This document shows positions 35,718 through 45,486 of a DNA stretch of 64,000 nt, piece after piece. The notes beneath the pieces are model-generated. The model searched no databases and had not been told where the DNA came from. It was given only the letters and a program-made list of their open reading frames with translations. The DNA comes from Pseudomonas sp. LB-090624 (lineage in GTDB: Bacteria > Pseudomonadota > Gammaproteobacteria > Pseudomonadales > Pseudomonadaceae). Every line of letters starts with the position of its first letter. The first letter of the stretch is position 1. The DNA is taken from the NCBI RefSeq assembly GCF_003205205.1, contig NZ_QJRL01000024.1, positions 1 through 64,000 on the forward strand. Reading direction: 5' to 3'. The position numbers and the translations under genes were made by a program.

Positions 35718-36727
35718 GCGGCCACCCCTTGTCCGTCCTCTGTCTCAAGGCTCTGTCGACGCTCGCTGAAAAAACCGCGAACGTTGGCGCACTGCGCTTG
35801 TGTGTCTTCCAAAGCGTTGAACCGGGAGCGAAACTCCTTGCCGCCGGGTCGTGTTGCCAGGTACCAGCCAACGTGCTTGCGGGCGATACGTACGCCCATC
35901 ACATCGCCATAGAAGGCATGCAGCGCGGCCAGGTGCTCTAGCAGGATGCGTTCCACTTCGTCCAGCTGCGGTGCCGGCAAGTGCTCGCCGGTACGCAGGT
36001 AATGCTCGATCTCGCGAAAGATCCATGGCCGCCCCTGGGCAGCCCGACCAATCAGCAGGCCATCGACGCCGGTGGCGTCCAGCACCGCCCGGGCCTTTTC
36101 TGGCGAGGTGATATCGCCGTTGGCAAAAACCGGGATCGACACCGCCTGCTTGATGGCAGCGATGGTGTCGTATTCGGCCTCGCCGGTGTACAGGTCGGCG
36201 CGTGTGCGGCCATGCACCGCCAGCGCCTGGATGCCGGCCTGCTCGGCGATCTTTGCCACGTTCAGGCCGTTCTTGTTCGCCCGGTCCCAGCCGGTGCGGA
36301 TCTTCAGGGTCACCGGAACATCCACAGCGCCGACCACGGCGTGGAGGATCTCGCTGACCAGGGCTTCATCTCTCAATAAAGCAGAGCCCGCCGCTTTGTT
36401 GCAGACTTTTTTTGCCGGGCAGCCCATGTTGATATCGATGATCTGGGCGCCCGCTTCGACGTTGGCCTGTGCCGCCGCAGCCATCATCTGCGCATCACCG
36501 CCGGCGATCTGCACCGAGCGGGGCTCGGGATCACCTTCATGGATGCGGCGCAGGCTCGACTTGCGGCTGTTCCACAGGCTCATGTCGCTGCTGACCATTT
36601 CCGACACCACCATCCCGGCACCCAAGCGCTGGCAAAGTGTACGGAAAGGCTGGTCCGTAACCCCGGCCATGGGCGCAAGGATCAGGTTATTGCGTAGTGT
36701 GTATGGGCCGATGCGTACCGCCGACAT
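35714..36727 (-). CDS. dusB: DusB, tRNA-dihydrouridine synthase
   Basis: A 337-residue FMN enzyme that reduces uridine to dihydrouridine in the tRNA D-loop. [20 protein letters not shown] is the FMN-binding start, [20 protein letters not shown] carries the catalytic cysteine, and [13 protein letters not shown] is also conserved. The ATG at 36727 gives the family-standard [13 protein letters not shown]. It is the first gene of the dusB-fis operon. Confidence 0.96.
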   Translation of the reverse strand: MSAVRIGPYTLRNNLILAPMAGVTDQPFRTLCQRLGAGMVVSEMVSSDMSLWNSRKSSLRRIHEGDPEPRSVQIAGGDAQMMAAAAQANVEAGAQIIDINMGCPAKKVCNKAAGSALLRDEALVSEILHAVVGAVDVPVTLKIRTGWDRANKNGLNVAKIAEQAGIQALAVHGRTRADLYTGEAEYDTIAAIKQAVSIPVFANGDITSPEKARAVLDATGVDGLLIGRAAQGRPWIFREIEHYLRTGEHLPAPQLDEVERILLEHLAALHAFYGDVMGVRIARKHVGWYLATRPGGKEFRSRFNALEDTQAQCANVRGFFSERRQSLETEDGQGVAA

Positions 36728-36877
36728 AGGTGATCCCTGTTGTGGGGCCGAATCTTGGAGTTCGAAAAAGGGTTGGCATGATACCCGCTCTCGGTGACCG
36801 GATAAAGATGGATTTGGATAAAATCTGAACAGTTGTCGGCTTATGACATTTGCTTTGGTTGGCGCGCACCTGTGGGC

Positions 36878-36910
36878 GCGGCCTTGCGTCGCGATGGGTC
36901 GCAAGGCCGC
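36878..36910. terminator. Hairpin between DUF3426 gene and dusB
   Basis: The 11-base arms GCGGCCTTGCG and CGCAAGGCCGC are exact complements around an 11-base loop. It lies 26 bases past the stop of the DUF3426 gene. A related sequence (GGCCTTGCGTCACGATCGGG) occurs at 39335-39354, so it may belong to a repeat family. Confidence 0.55.
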
Positions 36911-36935
36911 TTCCGAAAGGCGAAGGGCGCGCTGT

Positions 36936-38300
36936 TTATTCCGGCGAGCGGAAGCTCAGGCTGTAGTTGACCGCCTTCGGCCCTGGGTCAAGGATGTCCA
37001 GGGCAATGTGGATCGGTGTCTGGCTGGGCATTTCGCCACGGCCGGCCAGTTCCCCCGACAGGTACTCGCTCGGTTTGAACCGGCGGCTGGCGATCAGTTG
37101 GCCGTTGAGGTCGGCGAAGCGCAGCTCCAGCAGCGGGAACGGCTGGGCGAACGGCGCTCGGTTGTAGATGATCGCATCCACGATCAGGGCACCTTTGAAG
37201 TCCGGGTGACTGCGCACCACCAGGTTGCTGCTCTTGATCCGGGAAATGTCGACGCGGGTGGGGACCTGACAGCCGACCAGCGGGCAGACTTGCTGGAAGA
37301 TCGGCCGGTACTGGTCCTGGCGGGCCATTTCGTCGAAGTGGAACCAGACATACTGAAATGCCAGCAAGCCAGCGGCCAGCAGGGTCAGGAAGCCCCACAG
37401 CAGACGCTTGCCCCAGTTGGGTGCGGGCTTTTCCCAGCCCAGCTGCAGCGGGTCGTCGACCACATCGACCAGCGGCTCCTTGCGCGACGGGCGCTCGGGT
37501 TTGCTGGTCAGGCCCGGCTCCAGGCGTTCGCCGGGTAACGCCTCGACAGGGTCGTCATCGTGCGCCGACAGGTGCAGCGGCAATGGCTCATCGTCGCGGG
37601 CGCTCAGGCCTTTTTCCGGCATATCGTCATCGCTGGCACGCAGCGGTTCGCTGAATGCGGGCTGGTCATCGATTTCGGCTGCGCGGTGTACGGGCGGCTC
37701 CTCATCGATGTCCAGGTCGAGGTTGCTGCCCAGGGTAGGCTCGGTGCGCTCCCCGGGTTCTGGTTGCAGGTCCAGTGGATCGGGCTGCGGCTCAAGCAGT
37801 ACCGGTGCCGGCTCCGCTGGAGGAGGCGGCTCGAAGGGGTCATCGGTGGCGGTGCCGAACAGGTCGTGCTCGTGCGCATGCTCGTCCGGGTGCGGATCGT
37901 CACGCCGCGCCTGCAACCCGTTATCCGGGTTGACGGGGCGTGCGGGGGCCGGTTGGCCGCGCCGCTCCAGGCGAGCCAGTTCCTGGTCGAGGTCCAGTGC
38001 GTCCAGCGCTTGGGCAGTGAGGGCCCACTCTTCGTCCGGCGTTATGCTGCGCTCGCGGCTCAGAGGTTCGGGGGTAACCGCGGGCGCTGGCACTGGCTCG
38101 GCAGGCGCCGCGGGTGCCGGCGCCGCTACCGGCACCTCAGGTGCGTTGGCACGGGTTTGCTCCAGCAGTTGCTTGGCGGCGTTGAACACCTGCAGGCAGT
38201 GGCCGCAACGCACCACGCCACGCGCCACGCTCAACTGGTGGTGGGTGACGCGAAAGCTGGTCTGGCAATGCGGGCACTGGGTGACGAAACTGTCGGTCAT
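36936..38300 (-). CDS. Zinc-ribbon DUF3426 membrane protein
   Basis: 454 residues. An N-terminal MJ0042-type zinc ribbon has two CxxC pairs (CPHCQTSFRV and CGHCLQVF). A long acidic, proline-rich linker (about residues 45-290) follows, then one membrane helix (LLWGFLTLLAAGLLAFQYVW) and the C-terminal DUF3426 domain with a DISRIKSSNLVVRSHPDF stretch. The protein probably has a cytoplasmic zinc ribbon and a periplasmic C-terminal domain. Its role is unknown; position between prmA and dusB is conserved in pseudomonads as I recall. Confidence 0.85.
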   Translation of the reverse strand: MTDSFVTQCPHCQTSFRVTHHQLSVARGVVRCGHCLQVFNAAKQLLEQTRANAPEVPVAAPAPAAPAEPVPAPAVTPEPLSRERSITPDEEWALTAQALDALDLDQELARLERRGQPAPARPVNPDNGLQARRDDPHPDEHAHEHDLFGTATDDPFEPPPPAEPAPVLLEPQPDPLDLQPEPGERTEPTLGSNLDLDIDEEPPVHRAAEIDDQPAFSEPLRASDDDMPEKGLSARDDEPLPLHLSAHDDDPVEALPGERLEPGLTSKPERPSRKEPLVDVVDDPLQLGWEKPAPNWGKRLLWGFLTLLAAGLLAFQYVWFHFDEMARQDQYRPIFQQVCPLVGCQVPTRVDISRIKSSNLVVRSHPDFKGALIVDAIIYNRAPFAQPFPLLELRFADLNGQLIASRRFKPSEYLSGELAGRGEMPSQTPIHIALDILDPGPKAVNYSLSFRSPE

Positions 38301-38342
38301 GCGGCGATCCGGGAGCTGTGCAAGAAAGTATTCTAGGCCCGC

Positions 38343-39221
38343 TTAGCGGCGCCGACCACTGATGCGTACCCAGCCATCGCGGACGACGATCGGGTCCAGG
38401 TCGAAGTCTGCAGCGTAGGCGGCAGCCACTTCTTCACCCTGCTCGGCGAGGATACCCGACAGCGCCAGCAGGCCACCTGGGCGGACCAGGCCGGACAGCT
38501 GCGGCGCCAGCGACACCAGTGGGCCAGCAAGGATGTTGGCGACCAGCACGTCGGCTTGCATGGCCGGCATGTGCTCGGGCAGGTACAGCGCCAGCTTCTC
38601 GTCGGCAATGCCGTTGCGCTGGGCGTTGTCGCGCGAGGCCTCGATGGCCTGCACGTCGATGTCGGTACCCACCGCTTCGCGGGCGCCCAGCAGCAGCGCG
38701 GCGATGGCGAGGATGCCCGAGCCGCAGCCGAAGTCCAGCACCTGGGTGCCATCGAGCTGCTGGCCATCGAGCCATTCCAGGCACAGTGCGGTGGTGGGAT
38801 GGGTGCCGGTGCCGAAGGCCAGGCCTGGGTCCAGCAGCAGGTTCACGGCGGCTTTGTCCGGGGCGTCGTGCCAGCTGGGCACGATCCACAGGCGACGGCC
38901 GAAGCGCATCGGCTGGAAGTTATCCATCCAGCTGCGCTCCCAGTCCTGATCTTCGATCACCTCGGCCTGGTGCTCGGGCAACGCGGTGCCAGTCAGCAGG
39001 CGCAGGTGGGCGAACACCTGCTCAGGGTCGGCATCGGCTTCGAACAGGGCCAGCAGGTGGGTGTGTGACCACAGAGGGGTGGTGTTCAGGTCTGGCTCGA
39101 AAATCGGTTGATCCTCGGCATCCATGAACGTGACCGAGACCGCGCCTACTTCAAGCAGGGCATCTTCGTAGGTTTCGGCTTGTTCCGGGCTGATGGCCAG
39201 GCGTACTTGCAGCCAAGGCAT
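38343..39221 (-). CDS. prmA: PrmA, ribosomal protein L11 methyltransferase
   Basis: A 292-residue SAM enzyme that trimethylates ribosomal protein L11. The N-terminal substrate domain starts [16 protein letters not shown]; the catalytic domain has [20 protein letters not shown], the SAM loop [20 protein letters not shown] and the NILAGPL motif. The ATG at 39221 was chosen because E. coli PrmA has the same start and length (293). Confidence 0.96.
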   Translation of the reverse strand: MPWLQVRLAISPEQAETYEDALLEVGAVSVTFMDAEDQPIFEPDLNTTPLWSHTHLLALFEADADPEQVFAHLRLLTGTALPEHQAEVIEDQDWERSWMDNFQPMRFGRRLWIVPSWHDAPDKAAVNLLLDPGLAFGTGTHPTTALCLEWLDGQQLDGTQVLDFGCGSGILAIAALLLGAREAVGTDIDVQAIEASRDNAQRNGIADEKLALYLPEHMPAMQADVLVANILAGPLVSLAPQLSGLVRPGGLLALSGILAEQGEEVAAAYAADFDLDPIVVRDGWVRISGRRR

Positions 39222-39351
39222 GGCGGGCACCTTTGGTAAATCGACAGAAGGCAGCCCCAGGCTGCGCGAAGGCTGGCAGTTTACGCGAGTGCGGGGGGTT
39301 TGTAGAGAAGGCCGGGCTCGCTCCTTGTGGGGACGGCCTTGCGTCACGATC

Positions 39352-39368
39352 GGGCCGCAAAGCGGCCC
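39352..39368 (-). terminator. Hairpin downstream of the MaoC gene
   Basis: The 7-base arms GGGCCGC and GCGGCCC close a 3-base loop 28 bases beyond the MaoC stop. No U-run follows, so termination is only possible. Confidence 0.4.
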
Positions 39369-39396
39369 CGTGTTCCAGCATTTATTCAGGGTCGCA

Positions 39397-39852
39397 TCAG
39401 ACGAAGCAGAGCGAAAGCGACTCAGCTATATAAGCAGGCTTGTCTTCGCCCTCGATCTCCAGTGTGGCGATCGCCTTTAGCAGCCACTGCCCCGGCTTTT
39501 TCTCCGTCACCTCGGCCAGGTCCACCTTCAAACGCACTTGGCTATTCACCTTCACTGGCTGGATGAAACGTACGCTGTCCAGCCCGTAGTTCACGACCAT
39601 CTTCAAGCCTTGTGGCAGCACCAGAATGTCTTCGATCAGCTTGGGTATCAGGGACAAGGTCAGAAAGCCATGGGCGATGGTGCCGCCAAACGGTGTTTTT
39701 GCTGCCTTTTCCGGGTCAACATGGATGAACTGGAAGTCGCCGGTAGCCTCGGCGAACAGGTTGATGCGCTGCTGGTCGATCTTCAGCCAAGCCGAGCGCC
39801 CCAGCTCCTTACCAACGTATTGCGAAAGCTCTGTAACCGGTACATAGGGCAT
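39397..39852 (-). CDS. MaoC-family (R)-hydratase
   Basis: A 151-residue single hot-dog-fold protein of the MaoC/PhaJ group. [19 protein letters not shown] contains the catalytic Asp and His of (R)-specific enoyl-CoA hydratases, and [18 protein letters not shown] is the hydratase 2 motif. It may hydrate enoyl-CoA or enoyl-ACP, but the substrate cannot be read from the sequence. It is divergent from lrgA and separated from prmA by a hairpin. Confidence 0.87.
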   Translation of the reverse strand: MPYVPVTELSQYVGKELGRSAWLKIDQQRINLFAEATGDFQFIHVDPEKAAKTPFGGTIAHGFLTLSLIPKLIEDILVLPQGLKMVVNYGLDSVRFIQPVKVNSQVRLKVDLAEVTEKKPGQWLLKAIATLEIEGEDKPAYIAESLSLCFV

Positions 39853-39963
39853 CGCGGACTCTCCCGATTGTCAGTTGGTACGAAAGTGCAAGATCAGCAC
39901 GGCGAACCGCTTCAGTCAAGTTACCCGCTTTTCGGCGAATATCGGTCTATTGCCCCGCGTGCT

Positions 39964-39969
39964 TATAAT
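39964..39969 (+). promoter_or_regulatory. -10 box of the lrgAB operon
   Basis: A perfect TATAAT lies 26 bases before the lrgA ATG. No good -35 hexamer is at the right distance, so activation may be needed. Confidence 0.4.
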
Positions 39970-39995
39970 GACGGCCATGCCCGAGGGAGATGCTT

Positions 39996-40358
39996 ATGCT
40001 GTTGCGTGGTTTGACCTGGCTGGTGCTGTTCCAGTTGCTGGGGACGGCGATCAATCATCTGTTGGTGCCGTTCCTGCCGGGGCCGATCATCGGCCTGTTG
40101 CTGCTGTTGTGCTTCCTGATGGCCCGTGGCGAAGTCGGTAAGCCGCTGAACGAAGCAGCCGGCAGCCTGCTGCGCTACCTGCCGCTGTTGCTGGTGCCAC
40201 CGGCCGTGGGGGTGATGGTGTATGCCAGGGACATCGCCGCCGATTTCTGGGCGATTGCCGGCGCCTTGCTGATCTCCTGTCTGCTAACCCTGGTGTTCGT
40301 CGGTGTGTTGATGCAAAAGCTCATCCATCGCCAGGGTAAGGGTGAGGAGCAACCATGA
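39996..40358 (+). CDS. lrgA: LrgA/CidA-family holin-like protein
   Basis: A 120-residue protein with four hydrophobic segments. The start MLLRGLTWLVLFQLLGTAIN and the motif FLPGPIIGLLLLLCFLM are typical of CidA/LrgA. The ATG at 39996 has GAGGGAG seven bases upstream; the ATG at 39990 touches that site. The family is holin-like and has been linked to murein hydrolase control and pyruvate/metabolite transport. It overlaps lrgB by four bases. Confidence 0.88.
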   Translation: MLLRGLTWLVLFQLLGTAINHLLVPFLPGPIIGLLLLLCFLMARGEVGKPLNEAAGSLLRYLPLLLVPPAVGVMVYARDIAADFWAIAGALLISCLLTLVFVGVLMQKLIHRQGKGEEQP

Positions 40359-41071
40359 CGCTTGATTGGCAAGGCACCCTCAGTGCGGTCGTGCATCATC
40401 CCTTGTTCGGTATCGGTATTACCCTGGCGGCCTACCAGGTGGTGCTGGCAGCCTACGAGAAGACGCGCTGGATCTTCCTGCAGCCGGTGCTGGTGTCGAT
40501 GCTGCTGGTGATCGGCGTGCTGCTGGTGTGCGGCCTCGACTACGGCGAATACCGCAAGAGCACCGAAATCATGAACACCCTGCTTGGGCCTGCCACCGTG
40601 GCCCTGGCCGTGCCGCTGTATCTCAACCTGCGGCGTATTCGCCAATTGTTCTGGCCCATCTTTACTACGCTGGTAGTCGGGGGCCTGTTCGCCACCTTGT
40701 GCTGCCTGCTGCTAGGCTGGTGGTTCGGCGCCGAGCACATGATCCTGATGACCATGGCGCCCAAGTCGGTGACTTCGCCCATTGCCATGCTGGTGGCCGA
40801 GCAGATCGGCGGCGTGGCGGCCCTGGCGGCGGTTTTCGTGCTGATCACCGGGGTGATCGGGGCGATCTTCGGCCCGGCGCTGTTGAGCCGCTTTGGCGTG
40901 CACAGCCCCGAGGCGCGTGGCATGTCGCTGGGCGTGACCGCACACGCGGTGGGTACTTCGGTGGCCCTGCAGGAAAGTGACGAATGCGGCGCCTTTGCCG
41001 CGCTGGCGATGAGCTTGATGGGCGTGGCCACGGCGGTGTTCCTGCCGCTGGCGGTCAGCCTTGTGGCTTGA
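40355..41071 (+). CDS. lrgB: LrgB/CidB-family membrane protein
   Basis: A 238-residue polytopic partner of LrgA. Signature motifs are LLGPATVALAVPLYLNLRRI, MTMAPKSVTSPIAMLVAEQI and RGMSLGVTAHAVGTSVALQE. It is translationally coupled to lrgA through a four-base overlap. The pair may act as an antiholin-like complex or a small organic acid transporter; this cannot be settled from the sequence. Confidence 0.92.
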   Translation: MTLDWQGTLSAVVHHPLFGIGITLAAYQVVLAAYEKTRWIFLQPVLVSMLLVIGVLLVCGLDYGEYRKSTEIMNTLLGPATVALAVPLYLNLRRIRQLFWPIFTTLVVGGLFATLCCLLLGWWFGAEHMILMTMAPKSVTSPIAMLVAEQIGGVAALAAVFVLITGVIGAIFGPALLSRFGVHSPEARGMSLGVTAHAVGTSVALQESDECGAFAALAMSLMGVATAVFLPLAVSLVA

Positions 41072-41080
41072 GGAGTTGTG

Positions 41081-41671
41081 ATGACGCTACCGCTGTTTCC
41101 GCTCAATACCGTGCTGTTTCCGGGCTGCTTCCTCGATTTGCAGATTTTCGAGGCGCGCTACCTGGACATGATCGGGCGCTGCATGAAGCAGGGCGAAGGT
41201 TTCGGGGTGGTGTGCATCCTTGAAGGCGAACAGGTTGGCAAGGCGCCGCCTGTGGTCGCCTCGATAGGTTGTGAAGCGGTGATCCGCGACTTCGTGCAGC
41301 AGGACAACGGACTGCTGGGTATACGCGTTGAAGGTGTGCGGCGCTTCAACCTGGACAGCACCGAGGTGCAGAAGGACCAATTGCTGGTAGGGCAGGTGCA
41401 ATGGCTGCTCGAGCAGGCGGACAGCCCGTTGCTCGAGGCGGATGACGACCTGCTGGCGCTGCTGGTGGCCCTGGGCGAGCATCCGATGGTTGAAGCCCTG
41501 GACATGCCGCGCCAGGTGGACGGGCGCCAGGCGCTGGCCAACCAGCTGGCGTACCTGTTGCCGTTCATGGAAGAAGACAAGCTGGACTTGCTGAGCATTG
41601 ACTCGCCGCAAGAGCGGCTGGAGGAAATCCAGAAGTTGCTGGAGCGGATTCAGGGTGAGCTGTTCGCCTGA
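41081..41671 (+). CDS. LON-substrate-binding-domain protein
   Basis: A 196-residue free-standing Lon N-terminal (PUA-like) domain without ATPase or protease. It begins MTLPLFPLNTVLFPGCFLDL and has the family's IFEARYLDMIGRCM. The role is unknown; such proteins are often adaptors or cereblon-like binders. The ATG at 41081 follows AGGAG; the GTG at 41078 is an alternative start. It lies nine bases after lrgB. Confidence 0.88.
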   Translation: MTLPLFPLNTVLFPGCFLDLQIFEARYLDMIGRCMKQGEGFGVVCILEGEQVGKAPPVVASIGCEAVIRDFVQQDNGLLGIRVEGVRRFNLDSTEVQKDQLLVGQVQWLLEQADSPLLEADDDLLALLVALGEHPMVEALDMPRQVDGRQALANQLAYLLPFMEEDKLDLLSIDSPQERLEEIQKLLERIQGELFA

Positions 41672-41736
41672 CGTTTTTCAGGGGCTGCGCCGGCCTCCCC
41701 GCAGCGTGTGCTGCGAAAAGGCCAATGCAGGCGGCA

Positions 41737-43053
41737 TCAATATTGGTATCTAAGCAAGGCCTGCGGCAACGCATGCATGGCAAAGAACGCCAGCAACGCC
41801 ACACACGCCGGCAGCACCAGCCACCACACCCGTTGCGGCAAGGCCGGTAGCGTCTGCTGTTGCTGCACCAAGGTCAGGCTGAGCGCGCACACGCAGCACG
41901 CCAGCAAGGCCCCGGCGAGAATGTCGGTTGGCCAGTGCGCCCCCAGGTATACCCGTGACAGGGCGATCGCCAGCGCCGGAATGCAGCCCAGCATTACCCA
42001 GGTCAGGCGCATGCGTGGCGGCTGACCGCGCCCGGCCAGCACCGCCATCACCAGGAAAAAGGCAAAAGACGCCGAGCTGTGGCCGCTGGGCATGCTGTAG
42101 CTGGTCAGCGGGTCGGTCAGTACTTCGGGCCTGGCGCGGGCGAACAGCCATTTAAGGCTGCCATTCGCGAGCGCTGTACCCATCAAGGCGCCCCCGGCGA
42201 ACAGCGCATGGCGCCACTGCCGGGCAAGCAGCAGCAAGCCTGTCAGCAAGCCACCGAGGAAGAACTGGGTCTTGAAGTCGCCCAGGCGAGTGACCAGCAC
42301 CACAGTGCCGTCAATGGCCTGGCTGCGGTGCTCCTGTACCAGCGTCATCACGCCTTGGTCGAATTCGTGCAGGTAGGGCCAACCGAGGAAAATCCCAGCC
42401 AGGGCGAGGAAACTCAACCCCGCGACCAGGCGGGTGCCGTGGCGCTGGTCGCGGATGCTGCTGTTCAGGCTCAGGCCGATCACCACCGCCAGGGTGCCGG
42501 CGATAATGCCGGCGTCCAGCCAGAAGCCCTCAGGCAACGGTAGACGCATGGCCGCGCCAGTCGCCCAGCCAGGCAGCAGGTAAGCCACCGACCAGCCGGC
42601 GCCGGCCACCAGGCTGACGGCAATGAAGCGCGGCAGCGGCATGTCGAACATGCCGGCGACCATCGGCAGCATGGGCCGTAGCGGGCCGATGAAGCGGCCT
42701 ACCAGCAGGCTGGCGATACCGTAGCGCTGGAAGTACGTTTCGGCGCTGCCGATCCATTCCGGGTGGTGGCGGAGCAAGGGCAAGCGCCGAATATTCTGGT
42801 GGAAGTGCTTGCCCACGGTATACGACAGGGCATCGCCCAGCAGCCCGCCGAGAAAGCCCAGCAGCAGTGTTTCGCCCAGGCTGAAGGCGCCGCTGCCGGC
42901 CAGCACCGCAACGGCGAACAGCAACACGGTGCCCGGCACGATGATGCCGGCGATGGCCAGGCATTCAATGCAGGCCACCAGGAAAATTGCCACGCCAAGC
43001 CACTGCGGGTTGGCGCTGAGCCAGCCGGTCAGGCTGTCGAGCCATTCGCCCAT
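41737..43053 (-). CDS. DedA-PAP2 fusion, membrane lipid transporter/phosphatase
   Basis: 438 residues in two modules. Residues about 1-200 are a DedA/VTT domain, with VGRFIGPLRPMLPMVAGMFD as the core motif; these flip or transport phospholipids or undecaprenyl phosphate. Residues about 225-438 are a PAP2 phosphatase with the three motifs KWLFARARPEVL, SYSMPSGHSSASF and SRVYLGAHWPTDIL. The ATG at 43053 has AAGGAAG upstream. The fusion suggests coupled dephosphorylation and flipping of a lipid such as undecaprenyl pyrophosphate; that is inference. Confidence 0.9.
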   Translation of the reverse strand: MGEWLDSLTGWLSANPQWLGVAIFLVACIECLAIAGIIVPGTVLLFAVAVLAGSGAFSLGETLLLGFLGGLLGDALSYTVGKHFHQNIRRLPLLRHHPEWIGSAETYFQRYGIASLLVGRFIGPLRPMLPMVAGMFDMPLPRFIAVSLVAGAGWSVAYLLPGWATGAAMRLPLPEGFWLDAGIIAGTLAVVIGLSLNSSIRDQRHGTRLVAGLSFLALAGIFLGWPYLHEFDQGVMTLVQEHRSQAIDGTVVLVTRLGDFKTQFFLGGLLTGLLLLARQWRHALFAGGALMGTALANGSLKWLFARARPEVLTDPLTSYSMPSGHSSASFAFFLVMAVLAGRGQPPRMRLTWVMLGCIPALAIALSRVYLGAHWPTDILAGALLACCVCALSLTLVQQQQTLPALPQRVWWLVLPACVALLAFFAMHALPQALLRYQY

Positions 43054-43055
43054 GT

Positions 43056-43724
43056 TTAGCTTCCTTGTTCGAGAATGAAGAAATCGCGGCCTTCGACTTG
43101 GCCGCGCCGTAATGGGTTCCGCGTGCAGAAACGGGCGTATTCGGCATCGACGAAGCGGTAGGGCAAGTGTTCGTCGCGCCCGTGCGGGATGCCCAGGCGG
43201 GCGGCCTGGATCACCTTCGGCACGGCATTGCCGCAGTCCTCCACGTACAGGCGCCCGGTGTCGAAGCGCTGGGCGTCCCAGTGCGGCACTTTCAGGCCCA
43301 GAGCGCGGCACAGCAGGGTCTGCCCGGCACACAGGCGCTCATCCGGGCGTAGCCTGCCGCTGGCATCGGGGTTGTTCAGTTGCATCTGCGCCAGGCTGTC
43401 GGGCCCCGAGAGGGCGTCCTGCCAAGGGTAGGCCGATTTGATCAGCACCGCGTTGCCAGGGCCGTGGGCGCTGAAGTTCAGCGAATCGCCGCCACGGGCG
43501 TAGTACATGTAGATGTGCCCACCGTCGAGGAACAGTGCCTTGCGCTTTTCGGTGTAGCCGAGCGAGGCGTGGCTGCCTTTGTCGGTCAGGTAGTAAGCCT
43601 CGGTTTCGATGATGCGCGCGGCCAGCCACAGGTTGCCTTGGCGATGGCGGATGACCTTGCCCAGCAGGGCCTTGGCCAGGGTCTGGGCGTCACGGTCGAA
43701 AAAGCTGTCGGGCAGGGCTGGCAT
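43056..43724 (-). CDS. Mpg, DNA-3-methyladenine glycosylase
   Basis: A 222-residue AAG/MPG-family base-excision glycosylase. LAARIIETEAYYLTDKGSHA holds the conserved Glu-Thr-Glu-Ala-Tyr motif with the catalytic glutamate, and GHIYMYYARGGDSLNF is also typical. The ATG at 43724 gives the normal family length. Its stop lies two bases before the DedA-PAP2 start, so the pair is probably cotranscribed. Confidence 0.92.
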   Translation of the reverse strand: MPALPDSFFDRDAQTLAKALLGKVIRHRQGNLWLAARIIETEAYYLTDKGSHASLGYTEKRKALFLDGGHIYMYYARGGDSLNFSAHGPGNAVLIKSAYPWQDALSGPDSLAQMQLNNPDASGRLRPDERLCAGQTLLCRALGLKVPHWDAQRFDTGRLYVEDCGNAVPKVIQAARLGIPHGRDEHLPYRFVDAEYARFCTRNPLRRGQVEGRDFFILEQGS

Positions 43725-43864
43725 GCGGGCAGTTCGTGGCTGGGGAGGCGGGGATGATAGCAATGAATGGCTTAATGGAGGCTGAACCTGCAGGGGTATT
43801 GATTGGTATCCATATGTTTCATTGGTAGGGGGCTGGAGGTGTTCGCCTTGGGGTGTTGGGTGTC

Positions 43865-44096
43865 TGTGAGATCGAGCGCCGCCCGCGCGGCGCATCGCGA
43901 GCTGCGCTCGCTCCTACGTTTGTTTCGGGCCAATTATTCCTGGGGAATTTGCGCGCGAACGCCTTGGGGCATGGCTTGCTATCGCGTCGCATGAACAAGG
44001 GGGCGCGCGCGTCTGTCACAGGCGTTACTGGCCCGAAACAAACGTAGGAGCGAGCGTAGCTCGCGATGCGCCGCGTGGGCGGCGCTCGCTCTCACA
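43865..44096. repeat. Large inverted repeat, 68-base arms
   Basis: The left arm 43865-43932 and right arm 44029-44096 are complementary over 68 bases with only three differences that I count. The arms begin TGTGAGATCGAGCGCCGCCC and end GTTTGTTTCGGGCCA. The 96-base interior (43933-44028) has no reading frame of note. The outer 17-base core recurs in the palindrome at 103-134. It may be a composite REP or a small non-autonomous element. Confidence 0.85.
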
Positions 44097-44173
44097 GGCG
44101 CCAAACACCTCCAGGCGAACCCCCATTTTCTACCATCCGCCACCCGCCGCTGGGCGTACACCTGCGCGGCAGT

Positions 44174-44179
44174 TATAAT
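44174..44179 (+). promoter_or_regulatory. -10 box upstream of proA
   Basis: A perfect TATAAT lies 34 bases before the proA ATG. No convincing -35 hexamer is at 16-18 bases. Confidence 0.4.
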
Positions 44180-44213
44180 CAGCCGATTTCCCCTTCGCCA
44201 AGACACCGAACCC

Positions 44214-45485
44214 ATGACTGAGTCCGTTCTTGACTACATGACCCGCCTGGGTCGCGCTGCCCGTGAGGCCTCCCGGGTGATCGGCCGTGCCAGCACCGCG
44301 CAAAAGAACCGCGCCCTGCAAGCCGCCGCCGATGCGCTGGACGCGGCACGAGCCGAGCTCACTGCCGCCAACGAACTGGACCTGGCCGCTGGCCGCGCCA
44401 ATGGCCTGGAGCCGGCGCTGCTCGACCGCCTGGCGCTGACCCCAGCCCGTATCGACGGTATGATCACCGGCCTGCGCCAGGTGGCCAGCCTGCCGGATCC
44501 GGTCGGCGCCATCCGCGACATGAGCTACCGCCCATCGGGTATCCAGGTCGGCAAGATGCGTACACCCCTGGGGGTGATCGGGATCATCTACGAATCGCGT
44601 CCGAATGTGACCATCGATGCCGCCAGCCTGTGCCTGAAGTCGGGTAACGCGACCATTCTGCGTGGCGGCTCCGAAGCCATCCACTCCAATCGCGCGATTG
44701 CCACCTGCATCCAGCGTGGCCTGGCCGAGGCCGGCTTGCCGGCGGCCGTGGTGCAAGTGGTCGAGACCACCGACCGCGAAGCCGTGGGCGCGCTGATCAG
44801 CATGCCCGAGTTCGTCGATGTCATCGTGCCGCGCGGTGGCCGTGGCCTGATCGAGCGCATCAGCCGCGACGCCCGCGTACCGGTTATCAAGCATCTGGAC
44901 GGTATCTGCCACGTTTACGTCAGCCAGCATGCTGACCTGGACAAGGCCTGGAACGTGGCCTTCAACGCGAAGACTTACCGGTACGGCATCTGCGGCGCGA
45001 TGGAAACGCTGCTGGTCGACCAGCAGGTTGCCGAGCGCTTCCTGCCGGAAATGGCCCGCCGCTTCCAGGAAAAAGGCGTGGAGCTGCGTGGCTGTGAGCG
45101 CACCCGTGCGTTCATCGACGCCAAGCCCGCCACCGAAGACGACTGGCACACCGAGTACCTCGACGCGATCCTGTCGATTCGCGTCGTCGACGGCCTGGAC
45201 CAGGCGATCGAGCACATCAACCATTACGGCTCGCACCACACTGATTCGATCATCAGCGAACATCAGGGTGAGGCCCGCCAATTCATGGCCGAAGTCGATT
45301 CGGCCTCGGTCATGCTGAACACCCCGACCTGCTTTGCCGATGGCTTCGAGTACGGTCTCGGCGCGGAAATCGGTATTTCCACCGACAAGCTGCATGCTCG
45401 CGGCCCGGTCGGCCTGGAAGGCCTGACCTGCGAGAAGTACGTGGTGATCGGCGACGGCCAGCTGCGCGGCCAGGGGTCCTGCTGA
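44214..45485 (+). CDS. proA: ProA, gamma-glutamyl phosphate reductase
   Basis: A 423-residue NADPH-dependent reductase of the aldehyde dehydrogenase superfamily, step 2 of proline synthesis. [20 protein letters not shown] and [19 protein letters not shown] are conserved, and the catalytic Cys lies in [15 protein letters not shown]. Length matches E. coli ProA (417). nadD starts one base after its stop. Confidence 0.97.
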   Translation: MTESVLDYMTRLGRAAREASRVIGRASTAQKNRALQAAADALDAARAELTAANELDLAAGRANGLEPALLDRLALTPARIDGMITGLRQVASLPDPVGAIRDMSYRPSGIQVGKMRTPLGVIGIIYESRPNVTIDAASLCLKSGNATILRGGSEAIHSNRAIATCIQRGLAEAGLPAAVVQVVETTDREAVGALISMPEFVDVIVPRGGRGLIERISRDARVPVIKHLDGICHVYVSQHADLDKAWNVAFNAKTYRYGICGAMETLLVDQQVAERFLPEMARRFQEKGVELRGCERTRAFIDAKPATEDDWHTEYLDAILSIRVVDGLDQAIEHINHYGSHHTDSIISEHQGEARQFMAEVDSASVMLNTPTCFADGFEYGLGAEIGISTDKLHARGPVGLEGLTCEKYVVIGDGQLRGQGSC

Positions 45486-45486
45486 G

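Larger units (their letters stand above)
43725..44213. other. 489-base intergenic region with a large inverted repeat
   Basis: This is the only gene-free stretch over 300 bases. Its centre is the inverted repeat at 43865-44096. The left flank (43725-43864) shows nothing I recognise. The right flank (44097-44213) holds a -10 box for proA. Short open frames in it lie across the repeat arms and have no ribosome sites, so I do not call a gene. Confidence 0.8.

Noticed and set aside
43739-44213. Small open frames in the region between mpg and proA
   Set aside because: They run across the arms of the inverted repeat, lack ribosome binding sites and have no family likeness.
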